Counted from the first letter of the stretch, positions 5,171-12,343 are shown. The stretch: DNA of 12,477 bases from an uncultured Bacilli bacterium (GCA_947632625.1 CANRPZ010000031.1:1-12477), one strand, 5' to 3'. Notes: generated by a model not told the origin, from the letters alone. A program made the numbers and translations.

Positions 5171-7237
5171 ATGAAAAAAAACATCATTGTAAGACAGCAA
5201 GATTTAAAAGATTGTGGCATCTGTTCATTACTTTCCGTTATTAAATACTATGGAGGTTATATCCCTTTAGAAAAATTACGGATAGATACGCAAACGTCTA
5301 TGGAGGGGACAACGGCCTATCATCTTGTTAAAGCAGCAAGAAATTATGGATTTGACGCCTATGGTATGAAATTTGAAAAGTTAGAGGAATTAAAAGGAGC
5401 GGTATTGCCAGTTATTGCGCATGTAAATATTAATCATTTTACGCATTTCCTTGTCATTTATGAAATACATAGCAATGAACTAGTAATTATGGATCCTGCC
5501 AAAGGAAAAATAAAAATAACCAAAGAAGATTTTTCGGCAATTTGGACAGGAAACCTTATCTTTTTATATCCGAAGCATCTTTTGCCACAATATATTAATG
5601 AAAACCATCTATTTGAAATAATTGCAAAAGTATTTAAAGAAGAGAAACAAACCATTATAAAAATACTTTTTCTAACTGCATTTCTCACACTAGTCACCCT
5701 TATATCTAGTTTTTACTTTAAAGTTGGTATTAATTTTATTAATGATAATGAAAATCGCAATGTCCTTTTAAAAATGTTTTTGTTTTTCTTAAGTTTATAT
5801 GTCCTAAAATATTTTTTTATAGTTTTAAGAAATCATTTTAAAAATTATTTAAATAAAAATTTAGATGGTAATTTATATTATAATTTTTTAAATCATTTAT
5901 TTTTGCTTCCTAATTATTTTATGAAAGATAGAACAACAGGTGAAATCATGATTCGTGTTAAAGAATTAGAAAATGTTAAGGCAATATTTTCCGAAATTTT
6001 AGTCACTATAGGTTTTGATTCTATCTTATCATTAAGTATTGGAATAATTTTGTGGCATATTCATCAAAAATTATTTTTGGTTCTTTGTTTTTTTATTTTG
6101 CTTTATATGCTATTTGGAATTATTTCAGGAAAAATCATGTATAAAAAGGCTTTGAATGTAAACGAAACGGAAATTAATTTTCAATCGACTTTAATTGAAA
6201 ATATCGATTCCATTATTTCTCTAAAAAATTTGAATATTTTAAAAGTATTTTTTCAAAAAGTGGAAATGCGCCTGATAAACTATTTGGATCATGTATATGA
6301 TTTAAATAAAACGACAACTAGCATAAGTACCATTGCTTCAATCTTGGAAGAATTTTTGGATTTTACTATTATTTCTATAGGTTTATATGAAATTATTAAA
6401 AATCGCTGTAGCTTAATTAATTTAATTACTTTTGAAAGTTTAGTTCATTTCTTCTTCACTCCATTTAAAACGCTTATTCAATTAATTCCAAGCTACAACT
6501 ATGTAAAAGTAAATATTCAAAAAATTAATGATTTTTATGCGATTGGAGAGGAACAAAGTACCGCTGGTTTGCAAGAGTTTAAAAGTGGTGATATTCTTAT
6601 TGAAAATTTAAATTTTTCTTATAATGATTTTTCCCAATTGTTTAGTAATTTTTCTTTAAAAATTAAAGAAAATACCTTTGTTTTATTTAAAGGAACGAGC
6701 GGTTGTGGAAAAAGTACATTATGTCAAATTATAGGTCGTTTAATAGATACGAAAAGGAATAATATTAAGGTTGGTGAAGTGAGCATTTATGATTATAGTT
6801 TAGAAACGATTCGTAAAAATATTACCTATGTAGGCCAAAAGGAAAATTTAATGCAAGATACAATAAGAAACAATATTCTATTGAATCGAATAATTAACGA
6901 ATCCAAATATCAGGATATTTTAAAGATATGTGAAATAGAAAGTATTGTTTCCAAAAAACCATTGCGCTATGAAACTTTTTTAACAAAAGATTCTATAAAT
7001 ATTTCAGGTGGAGAAAAACAAAGAATAATTTTAGCCAGAGCTTTATTAAATGATTTTAAAATTCTTATTTTGGATGAGGCTTTAAGTGAGGTTAATAGTG
7101 AACTAGAACTGAATATCATTCAAAAATTAAAAGAATATTTTAAAGATAAAACCATTATCTATGTAAGTCATAAAGAACATGACCAATATTTTGATAACGT
7201 GTATGATTTTGGAGAACTTGTATGCAAGAATACGTAA
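5171..7237 (+). CDS. Peptidase-containing ABC transporter (C39 peptidase, double-glycine peptide exporter)
   Basis: This 688-residue protein has the complete LagD/ComA-type layout. The N-terminal C39 peptidase (about 1-140) has QQDLKDCG with Gln9 and catalytic Cys15, then HFLVIYE with His92, and MDPAKG with Asp108, so the triad is intact. The membrane domain (about 155-430) has several hydrophobic helices. The nucleotide-binding domain carries Walker A GTSGCGKST (508-516), signature ISGGEKQR (611-618), Walker B ILILDEA (631-637, Glu636) and the H-loop YVSHK (His667). The enzyme cuts leaders after Gly-Gly and exports the mature peptides across the membrane. The start has AGGAGG five bases upstream. 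Two double-glycine precursors lie 0.4 kb downstream, and the accessory gene overlaps its end by 16 bases. The D-loop reads SEVNSE rather than the usual SxLD, a small divergence. Length is normal for the family. Confidence 0.97.
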   Translation: MKKNIIVRQQDLKDCGICSLLSVIKYYGGYIPLEKLRIDTQTSMEGTTAYHLVKAARNYGFDAYGMKFEKLEELKGAVLPVIAHVNINHFTHFLVIYEIHSNELVIMDPAKGKIKITKEDFSAIWTGNLIFLYPKHLLPQYINENHLFEIIAKVFKEEKQTIIKILFLTAFLTLVTLISSFYFKVGINFINDNENRNVLLKMFLFFLSLYVLKYFFIVLRNHFKNYLNKNLDGNLYYNFLNHLFLLPNYFMKDRTTGEIMIRVKELENVKAIFSEILVTIGFDSILSLSIGIILWHIHQKLFLVLCFFILLYMLFGIISGKIMYKKALNVNETEINFQSTLIENIDSIISLKNLNILKVFFQKVEMRLINYLDHVYDLNKTTTSISTIASILEEFLDFTIISIGLYEIIKNRCSLINLITFESLVHFFFTPFKTLIQLIPSYNYVKVNIQKINDFYAIGEEQSTAGLQEFKSGDILIENLNFSYNDFSQLFSNFSLKIKENTFVLFKGTSGCGKSTLCQIIGRLIDTKRNNIKVGEVSIYDYSLETIRKNITYVGQKENLMQDTIRNNILLNRIINESKYQDILKICEIESIVSKKPLRYETFLTKDSINISGGEKQRIILARALLNDFKILILDEALSEVNSELELNIIQKLKEYFKDKTIIYVSHKEHDQYFDNVYDFGELVCKNT

Positions 7238-7647
7238 GATACAATTTACATCGATATTTATGTATGGATAAGAAAAAGTATATTTTTATATGGATTGGAC
7301 CATTTTTACTCTTTTTATTACTTATAATTGTCTTTTTTAAATTAGAGGCTTACCAAGTTATCGAAATAAAAGGACAAACGTTTTGTCAACAAGAATGTAC
7401 GATTCAATTCTTTTATCCAGCAGAAGAATTCCAATATGAATTTATCAAAATTAATAATCAAATTTATGACATCGATAAGGTGATATTTTCAGAATCCATG
7501 TTGGATGCAAACAATATGGCCATTCAAACGATTACTTTGCAAATTCCAAATTATAGAGGAAATCATAATGAATTTGTTACGGTAAAAATTTATAAAAACA
7601 AAGAAAAATTACTTAAAAAAATTATAAAAATTATTAAAGAAAAGTGA
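7222..7647 (+). CDS. Single-TM accessory protein of the peptide exporter (reduced HlyD-like or immunity candidate)
   Basis: The 141-residue protein overlaps the exporter gene by 16 bases, so translation is probably coupled. ATG 7222 has GGAGA (7211-7215) at good spacing; ATG 7264 has no such site. A short cytoplasmic end leads to one hydrophobic helix (about residues 20-40, YIFIWIGPFLLFLLLIIVFF), then an outside domain of about 100 residues beginning IEIKGQTFCQQECTIQ (a Cys-x3-Cys motif) and ending in a very Lys-rich tail (KEKLLKKIIKIIKEK). Many double-glycine exporters work with a HlyD/LcnD-type protein of roughly 450 residues; this has the right topology and position but only a third of the length and no visible coiled coil. 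It could be a minimal adaptor, a thiol-handling helper for the Cys-bearing peptides, or the immunity protein. I cannot decide from sequence. Confidence 0.8.
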   Translation: MQEYVRYNLHRYLCMDKKKYIFIWIGPFLLFLLLIIVFFKLEAYQVIEIKGQTFCQQECTIQFFYPAEEFQYEFIKINNQIYDIDKVIFSESMLDANNMAIQTITLQIPNYRGNHNEFVTVKIYKNKEKLLKKIIKIIKEK

Positions 7648-7655
7648 GGTAAAAT

Positions 7656-7793
7656 ATGTATTTAAAAGAACAAGAATTAAATGAAATTGCGGGAGGGTCT
7701 ATTAATTATGCTGTAGCAGGAATTCTAACCGCAATTGGTGTTTTTATTGCTGGAGTAGTGGATGGAATTCTTCGACCACTTAAATGTAACTAA
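7656..7793 (+). CDS. Double-glycine leader peptide A (putative two-peptide bacteriocin)
   Basis: A 45-codon gene with AGTGAGGT five bases before the ATG, nine bases after the accessory gene. The leader MYLKEQELNEIAGG has the classical pattern: Leu-12, Glu-8, Leu-7, Ile-4, Gly-2, Gly-1. Cleavage after Gly14 leaves a 31-residue mature peptide starting SINYAVAG, strongly hydrophobic and Gly/Ala-rich, with GVVDG (a GxxxG motif, residues 33-37), net charge about +1, and the ending RPLKCN with its only Cys next to last. This is what is expected of one half of a class IIb bacteriocin, whose helices pair through GxxxG in the target membrane. A secreted signalling peptide is the alternative. The operon partner at 7806 has a leader with identical spacing. 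Confidence 0.88.
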   Translation: MYLKEQELNEIAGGSINYAVAGILTAIGVFIAGVVDGILRPLKCN

Positions 7794-7805
7794 AGGTGAG
7801 GCATC

Positions 7806-7961
7806 ATGAAATTAGGCGAAAAAGATTTAGTTAAAATTACCGGTGGAGCGATTACATCAACTCTTCTAAATTCCATGGCCCGTCTTATTACAACAGTATT
7901 AGAATTGGGAAGAACGGTTGGTACATCCATCCGCAGACTCTACACTAAAAATTATTGCTAA
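7806..7961 (+). CDS. Double-glycine leader peptide B (partner of peptide A)
   Basis: A 51-codon gene with AAAGGTGAG ending five bases before the ATG, 12 bases after peptide A. The leader MKLGEKDLVKITGG keeps Leu-12, acidic -8, Leu-7, Ile-4 and Gly-Gly at the same positions as peptide A. The predicted mature part has 37 residues starting AITSTLLN, is amphipathic and cationic (four Arg and one Lys against one Glu, about +4), contains GRTVG (a GxxxG motif, residues 35-39), and ends KNYC with a terminal single Cys. The two peptides differ in sequence, one hydrophobic and the other basic, as in known two-peptide bacteriocins. The last codons overlap a -35 box for the next gene, and no terminator was seen. 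Confidence 0.88.
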   Translation: MKLGEKDLVKITGGAITSTLLNSMARLITTVLELGRTVGTSIRRLYTKNYC

Positions 7962-7983
7962 TCCCTATTTTAATTGCTATAAT
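7955..7983 (+). promoter_or_regulatory. Promoter of the 8016 gene
   Basis: TTGCTA (7955-7960) is 17 bp before TATAAT (7978-7983), which has TG at 7975-7976 (extended -10). The -35 overlaps the end of peptide B. An imperfect inverted repeat, CTATTTTA (7965-7972) and TATAATAG (7978-7985), covers the -10 and could be a regulator site. This makes the 8016 gene a separate transcription unit. Confidence 0.7.
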
Positions 7984-8015
7984 AGAGATATAGTAAGAAT
8001 AAAGGAGGAATAGTG

Positions 8016-8801
8016 ATGAAGAATAACAATAAAGGTTTTATTGCGATTTCTTTAATCTATTCCTTTTTTTTAATATTTTTAATGACTCTTTTAATGGTTG
8101 CTTTGAGTTATACCAAAAATAGAGTCTTATTAAATAATGTAAAAAATAGTATTCAAGAGTATTTAAATAATCTTTCTGAATTTAATCCTGTTACTTTAGA
8201 AAATAGGAGTTATTTAAGCGGAGAAGAGGTTAAATTTGGTCTTGAAATGTGGCAAGTCGTAGAAGATAAAGGAAACAACGTAACCTTAATTTTAAAACGA
8301 AATTTAACCAATGAAGAAATTACCGAAGCTTTAAATGTTTTTTCAGTAGATAGTGCTATTCAAAATGATAAAATTTCAATGTGTTTAAATGAACCTTCGA
8401 CAACTTTTTGTAATTATTATCTTGGAGCAAGTTTAGAATATAATTATTATAATTGGAATATTAGTCTAGTTAAAAGAGTAGTGGAAGATTGGATTACTAA
8501 AGATGCAACTTTACAAAAAGCAATAGCAACAGGAAAAATGTTAGAAATGGATTTCGTGGATTTAACAACTAAATTATCTGGAGAAGAAAATAGATATCAA
8601 TCTTATATTCGTATTCCTCTTATCGATGAAGCAGAAAAAATAAAAGATGAAAATATTTGGTATTTATCAAGTTCGAATCACAATACGGATGGAACTAGCT
8701 TAATTTCCATTTATAATACGAGTGGTGGAGTAACAACTATTCCTGCCCACAATAGTTTTAAAGCTATAAGGCCTGTTATTAATGTACAAAAAGCAATTTA
8801 A
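8016..8801 (+). CDS. Pilin-like membrane protein with a DUF6273-like C-terminal domain
   Basis: The 261-residue protein begins MKNNNKGFIAISLIYSFFLI: a short basic leader, a Gly-Phe junction and one long hydrophobic helix (about 7-32), then KNRVLLNNVKNSIQEYL. This resembles prepilin-type signals, although Glu+5 is absent (Ser instead), so processing by a prepilin peptidase is uncertain. The outside part has features I associate with DUF6273-type domains: VKFGLEMWQVVEDKGNNVTLIL near its start, YIRIPLIDEAEKI, then IWYLSSSN and the closing IRPVINV. Start ATG 8016 is chosen over GTG 8013 because AAAGGAGG (8001-8008) is seven bases from it. It has its own promoter and overlaps the convergent DUF368 gene by 23 bases. 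Its role may be as a minor pilin or displayed surface domain. Confidence 0.78.
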   Translation: MKNNNKGFIAISLIYSFFLIFLMTLLMVALSYTKNRVLLNNVKNSIQEYLNNLSEFNPVTLENRSYLSGEEVKFGLEMWQVVEDKGNNVTLILKRNLTNEEITEALNVFSVDSAIQNDKISMCLNEPSTTFCNYYLGASLEYNYYNWNISLVKRVVEDWITKDATLQKAIATGKMLEMDFVDLTTKLSGEENRYQSYIRIPLIDEAEKIKDENIWYLSSSNHNTDGTSLISIYNTSGGVTTIPAHNSFKAIRPVINVQKAI

Positions 8802-9588
8802 TTAAATTTAAAATTTGGCAAAAAATGAAACTTATTAATAAAAAGCTGCTGTAAAATAGAACATTAGAAGCGTTTATAACAGAATAGGGTATTAAAATAA
8901 GGGCACTCATGATAACCATGCCAAAAAGAAAACTCATAAATTTTTTTCGATGATGTTTTAAAAAATAGACGGATGTTTTGCTTCCAAGAAAAAGACCAAA
9001 TAAATCTCCTAAAAAATAAAAGAAAAGAGGAAGAAGAAACTGGATATTTTGAAAATCTAAATGGGCTAAATAAGATTTATATAAAAAATAAGGGCCTAAA
9101 ATCATCATAATCATAGATCCAGATATTCCTGGTAAAATAGTAAAAAATCCATCTAAAATTCCACACCCCATAAAAAGAATAAGAAATAAAAACGTAATTT
9201 TAGGATAAGTAACAATTACAGGTGGAGTTGGAATACGAATAGTAAATAAGAAATAAATTAAAAATAAGCCTAGGAAAAAATAGAAAAAATTTGGCTTTTT
9301 CTTTTCCATTAAATCAGGAATAGAAAATAAAACGAAACCACTAAATAAAATCATTGTTACATTGGGAGCAAGAAAAAATAGTAATTCGATTATTCTTGCA
9401 AAAGTAATCGCCCCTAAAAGTATTCCTAAAATTAACGTAAGTAAGCAGCGGCGATTTTTTTTTAGTTTAAAATGGGTTATCGCTTCGGTAATTTCTTCAT
9501 ACTTTTTAGTTAATACAAGCATAGTTCCACCACTAATACCTGGAATAAGACTTACAACACCAATTAAAAAACCTGTAAAAAATATCAT
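8779..9588 (-). CDS. DUF368 / PopT-family polyprenyl-phosphate translocase
   Basis: This polytopic protein (269 residues) has the paired DUF368 motifs: GFLIGVVSLIPGISGGT at the N-terminus and GFFTILPGISGSMIMM in the second half, an inverted-repeat fold with re-entrant loops, plus about eight hydrophobic helices and GDLFGLFLG. Members of this family (PopT), along with DedA/UptA proteins, are known to return undecaprenyl phosphate to the cytoplasmic face, recycling the lipid carrier for peptidoglycan and other wall polymers. I chose ATG at 9588 because TTGGTGA lies upstream at fair spacing; TTG 9600 or GTG 9597 would add a few residues. Its 3' end overlaps the convergent 8016 gene by 23 bases. 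It is divergent from lemA. Undecaprenyl recycling can affect tolerance to membrane-active peptides, but a link with the nearby peptide operon is only inference. Confidence 0.87.
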   Translation of the reverse strand: MIFFTGFLIGVVSLIPGISGGTMLVLTKKYEEITEAITHFKLKKNRRCLLTLILGILLGAITFARIIELLFFLAPNVTMILFSGFVLFSIPDLMEKKKPNFFYFFLGLFLIYFLFTIRIPTPPVIVTYPKITFLFLILFMGCGILDGFFTILPGISGSMIMMILGPYFLYKSYLAHLDFQNIQFLLPLFFYFLGDLFGLFLGSKTSVYFLKHHRKKFMSFLFGMVIMSALILIPYSVINASNVLFYSSFLLISFIFCQILNLIKLLFVH

Positions 9589-9616
9589 AAAATTCACCAA
9601 TTCATTTTATGTTTTA

Positions 9617-9645
9617 TTGTGTAATTTAAGAACATATGATACAAT
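9617..9645 (+). promoter_or_regulatory. Promoter of lemA and the DUF2207 gene
   Basis: TTGTGT (9617-9622) is 17 bp before TACAAT (9640-9645), with TG at 9637-9638 making it an extended -10. The start site would be near 9652, just ahead of the AAGGAGG site. It lies in the short gap divergent from the DUF368 gene. Confidence 0.6.
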
Positions 9646-9670
9646 AAAATTAGATTAAGGAGGAAAGAGT

Positions 9671-10219
9671 ATGTTTAAGTGGATTATACTTGCAATAGTT
9701 ATTATTTTAGTATTATATGTGATTGCTACATATAATAAACTAGTTACATTAAGAAATAGAGTAAAGGATCAATGGGCACAAATTGATGTTCAATTAAAAA
9801 GAAGATTTGATTTAATACCGAATTTAGTTGAAACTGTAAAAGGATACACAAAACATGAAAGTGAAACTTTGGAAAACGTTGTAAAAGCTCGAAATACTTT
9901 TTTAAGTGCATCAACACCTGAAGAAGAAATGAAAGCAAATAATGAACTTACAAATGCTGTAACAAAACTATTTGCTTTAGCTGAAAGCTATCCTGATTTA
10001 AAAGCAAACACAAATTTTTTAGAGTTACAAAGTGAATTGCAAGAAACAGAAAATAAAATTGCTAGTGCTCGTCAATTTTATAATGATACTGTTTTAGTTT
10101 ATAATAACCAAGTACAAACCGTTCCAAGTAACATTGTGGCTTCACTATTTAAATTTAAAACAGAGGCCTTTATAGAAGCAAACGAAACGGAAAGACAAAA
10201 TGTTCAAGTTAAATTTTAA
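9671..10219 (+). CDS. lemA: LemA family protein
   Basis: The 182-residue protein has one N-terminal membrane helix (about residues 3-20, WIILAIVIILVLYVIATYN) and a helical body with the LemA hallmark VKDQWAQIDVQLKRRFDLIPNLVETVKGYTKHE followed by VVKARN. The second conserved block is ETENKIASARQFYNDTVLVYNNQVQTVPSNIVA, and the C-terminus ends in VQVKF as in the family. Length matches the usual 180-200. The biochemical role of LemA is unsettled; it is a membrane-anchored, mostly extracytoplasmic helical bundle that often occurs next to DUF2207 or TPM-domain proteins, as here. The start has a GGAGG site and a clear promoter upstream. A strong palindrome overlaps its stop codon, so read-through into the DUF2207 gene may be limited. 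Confidence 0.95.
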   Translation: MFKWIILAIVIILVLYVIATYNKLVTLRNRVKDQWAQIDVQLKRRFDLIPNLVETVKGYTKHESETLENVVKARNTFLSASTPEEEMKANNELTNAVTKLFALAESYPDLKANTNFLELQSELQETENKIASARQFYNDTVLVYNNQVQTVPSNIVASLFKFKTEAFIEANETERQNVQVKF

Positions 10220-10242
10220 GCAATTGCTTAAAATTTTTATTT
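10211..10242 (+). terminator. Palindromic hairpin between lemA and the DUF2207 gene (terminator or attenuator)
   Basis: AAATTTTAAGC (10211-10221) pairs perfectly with GCTTAAAATTT (10226-10236) around an AATT loop, and the run continues TTATTT. The lemA stop codon (10217-10219) lies inside the first arm. The downstream gene has its own AAGGAGG site 26 bases further but I see no good promoter between, so partial termination would reduce DUF2207 output relative to LemA. Confidence 0.55.
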
Positions 10243-10266
10243 GAAAATCAAGGAGGAACATTTAGA

Positions 10267-12138
10267 ATGAAAAAAATGTTATGGGGACTTTTACTTTTCT
10301 TTTTACCCCTTTTAGTCTATGCCGATACAGTAGATTATAAAATCAATCATTATTATATCGATGCTGCAATTTTAGAAAATGGTGATATGGAAATTACGGA
10401 ACTTATTGTACTAAAAGGCAGTTTTAATGGTTATATTCGAGACATTACCTATCGTAATAGCACTTTAGGTTCAGAGGGATACGAAAGCAACGCTATTTAT
10501 AATGCTACTGATATTGAAATAGAAGAAATAGCAGCGAAAAAGGTAGATGATGTTACTTTTGCTACCATAAAAGATACTGATTTTAAACCTTTACTTTTTG
10601 GTAGAGCTGCCAACTTTGGCTATATAGAAAGCCCAATAAATAATGGCTATAGCTACAAAATGTATTTTAAATCACAAAATGAACAAGTAGCTTTCCGTTT
10701 AAAATATTTAGTGAAAGACGTGGCAGTTTTACATAATGACGTTGGTGAGGTATATTACACTTTTATTGGAAATGATTATGATGATGCAATTTATGATTTG
10801 CAAATCAAAGTAAATTTACCCAAAAAGGATGAAAGTAATTCATTTAAAGTTTGGGCACATGGAGATTTATCTGGTACTATTTTTCCCTATGAAAACTCCT
10901 ATTTACTAGCAACGATTCCATCTTTAGAGCCTTATAGTCCGATCGATATTCGTACAACTTTTTCACCAAGTGTATTAAACGAAAGTTTAGTTGAAAAACA
11001 AACCACCGAAAATGCTTTAGAAGGTATTTTAAAAGTTGAAGAAGCACGTGCAAACAAAGCAAATCAAGAAAGAAAAAGAATAAAATTTATTTATTATGGA
11101 ATGTTAGCTTTTTCTATTATTTATTTAATTCTATTCATTCTTGCTTGGATTTGGGTCTATATAAAATATGATAAGGAATATAGAGCTGAATTTAAAAATA
11201 AATACAATCGTGAATTTATTGATGACTATAATGTTGAGGTTGTAGATTACTTAATGAATAAAAAAATTACCCCAAATGCATTATCAGCATCGATTATGAA
11301 TTTAGTTTATAAAAAGAATATTAAAGTAGAGGAAATACCTAACGAAAAAAAACAAAAAGAGTATCAGTTTACTTTAGTAAATGAAGAGAATTTAAGTGAA
11401 ACTGAAAAATATTTAACCGATTTTTTATTTACAAAAGTAGGAAAAGAAAATGTTTTTACATCGAAAGAATTGCAAGAGTATGCCAAAAGTACTAAAACTT
11501 GTGATAAATTTTCAGCAAGCTATACTACATGGCGTCAAAAAGTTATAAGAGATGGAAAGGACAATAATTTCTTTGAAAGCAATGCCAAGGCAAAAAGTGT
11601 AGGATTAATGTTTTTTATCTTTGCCTTATTTATATATATATTAAAAAGTATTTTGAATGTCGAAATGTTTTTATGTACCTTTAATTTTGGCTTGAGTATT
11701 CTATTTTTAATCTATACTTTTAGTTTCTTTAAACGTACGAAAAAAGGAAACGAAGATTATGCCAAATGGAATGCCTTTAAGAATTTCTTAAATGACTTTG
11801 GTACTTTTGAAATGAAAGAATTACCGGAAATCGTATTATGGGAACGTTATATGGTTTATGCAACTGTTTTTGGTATTGCTGATAAAGTTGCCAAAGTAAT
11901 GAATGTTAAGATAAAAGAAATAGAAACAAGTGATATAATGGATTACTACCCAACTTTTACCGATTATTATTTTTATAATTCAATAGATCATTTGGTACAT
12001 CATGCTCTAGAAACAAATCATAGTGCTATTGTTGCTAAAAATGCAGCTTCTTCCTATTCAAGTGGAAGCGGAGGCGGAGGAGGTTTCTCTAGCGGCGGCG
12101 GCTTTGGCGGCGGCGGTGGCGGTGGCCATGGTTTTTAA
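10267..12138 (+). CDS. DUF2207 domain-containing membrane protein with Gly-rich tail
   Basis: The 623-residue protein opens with a Sec signal (MKKMLWGLLLFFLPLLVYA; cleavage likely after residue 19). The extracellular DUF2207 domain (about 20-260) starts YKINHYYIDAAILENGDMEITE and includes YNGYIRDI-type text (GSFNGYIRDITYRN). A helix at about 274-296 crosses the membrane, a cytoplasmic domain (about 297-440) follows, then a closely spaced pair of helices (about 445-490), a second soluble part, and a low-complexity tail of Gly/Ser with GGGGGGGHGF at the end (about 598-623). This is the typical layout of YcdQ-like DUF2207 proteins of about 600 residues. The tail DNA is much richer in G+C than the surroundings because of Gly codons. 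Function is not established; pairing with LemA suggests an envelope complex. AAGGAGG precedes the start. Confidence 0.92.
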   Translation: MKKMLWGLLLFFLPLLVYADTVDYKINHYYIDAAILENGDMEITELIVLKGSFNGYIRDITYRNSTLGSEGYESNAIYNATDIEIEEIAAKKVDDVTFATIKDTDFKPLLFGRAANFGYIESPINNGYSYKMYFKSQNEQVAFRLKYLVKDVAVLHNDVGEVYYTFIGNDYDDAIYDLQIKVNLPKKDESNSFKVWAHGDLSGTIFPYENSYLLATIPSLEPYSPIDIRTTFSPSVLNESLVEKQTTENALEGILKVEEARANKANQERKRIKFIYYGMLAFSIIYLILFILAWIWVYIKYDKEYRAEFKNKYNREFIDDYNVEVVDYLMNKKITPNALSASIMNLVYKKNIKVEEIPNEKKQKEYQFTLVNEENLSETEKYLTDFLFTKVGKENVFTSKELQEYAKSTKTCDKFSASYTTWRQKVIRDGKDNNFFESNAKAKSVGLMFFIFALFIYILKSILNVEMFLCTFNFGLSILFLIYTFSFFKRTKKGNEDYAKWNAFKNFLNDFGTFEMKELPEIVLWERYMVYATVFGIADKVAKVMNVKIKEIETSDIMDYYPTFTDYYFYNSIDHLVHHALETNHSAIVAKNAASSYSSGSGGGGGFSSGGGFGGGGGGGHGF

Positions 12139-12168
12139 AGTATAATTTAGTTATATCTATTAATTTTT

Positions 12169-12213
12169 AACACTATATCATATGAATTCTATTTTTTGAT
12201 TTAGTGTTTTTTT
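12169..12213 (+). terminator. Intrinsic terminator after the DUF2207 gene
   Basis: AACACTATATCA (12169-12180) pairs with TGATTTAGTGTT (12197-12208) with one T/T mismatch around a 16-base loop, followed by a run of T to 12213. It lies 30 bases after the DUF2207 stop and separates that operon from the next gene. Confidence 0.65.
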
Positions 12214-12221
12214 AATGTAAT

Positions 12222-12247
12222 CATAAAAACTTGAATTAAGTTTTATG
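12222..12247. other. Small inverted repeat of unknown role in the intergenic gap
   Basis: CATAAAAACTT (12222-12232) and AAGTTTTATG (12238-12247) are inverted copies with one extra A on the left, around GAATT. No T run follows on the + strand, so it is not an obvious terminator; a regulator site or a spare transcript hairpin is possible. A second, poorly spaced promoter-like pair (TTGAAT 12231-12236, TATAAT 12252-12257, 15 bp) overlaps it. Confidence 0.3.
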
Positions 12248-12286
12248 TAAGTATAATAAATAAAATTTTTTAATTGATGTTCCATA

Positions 12287-12315
12287 TTGAATAAAAAGTA
12301 ATATTTTGATAAAAT
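12287..12315 (+). promoter_or_regulatory. Strong promoter of the 12344 gene
   Basis: TTGAAT (12287-12292) is 17 bp before TAAAAT (12310-12315), with TG at 12307-12308 (extended -10). Transcription would start near 12322. A consensus AAAGGAGG site (12327-12334) lies nine bases before the ATG, so the downstream frame is very likely expressed. Confidence 0.7.
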
Positions 12316-12343
12316 GTAGGTAACATAAAGGAGGAAAAAATTT

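Noticed and set aside
7222..7263. Alternative later start of the accessory protein at ATG 7264
   Set aside because: No ribosome binding site precedes 7264, whereas GGAGA is properly placed before 7222; the overlap with the exporter gene is normal for translational coupling.
8795..8825. AT-rich palindromes (TTTAATTAAA and AAATTTAAAATTT) as a terminator
   Set aside because: They lack a stem with a following T run in either direction and are expected by chance in such AT-rich DNA.
9362..9658. Plus-strand frame opposite the DUF368 gene
   Set aside because: Antisense to a well-supported membrane protein and overruns the lemA promoter; no domain.
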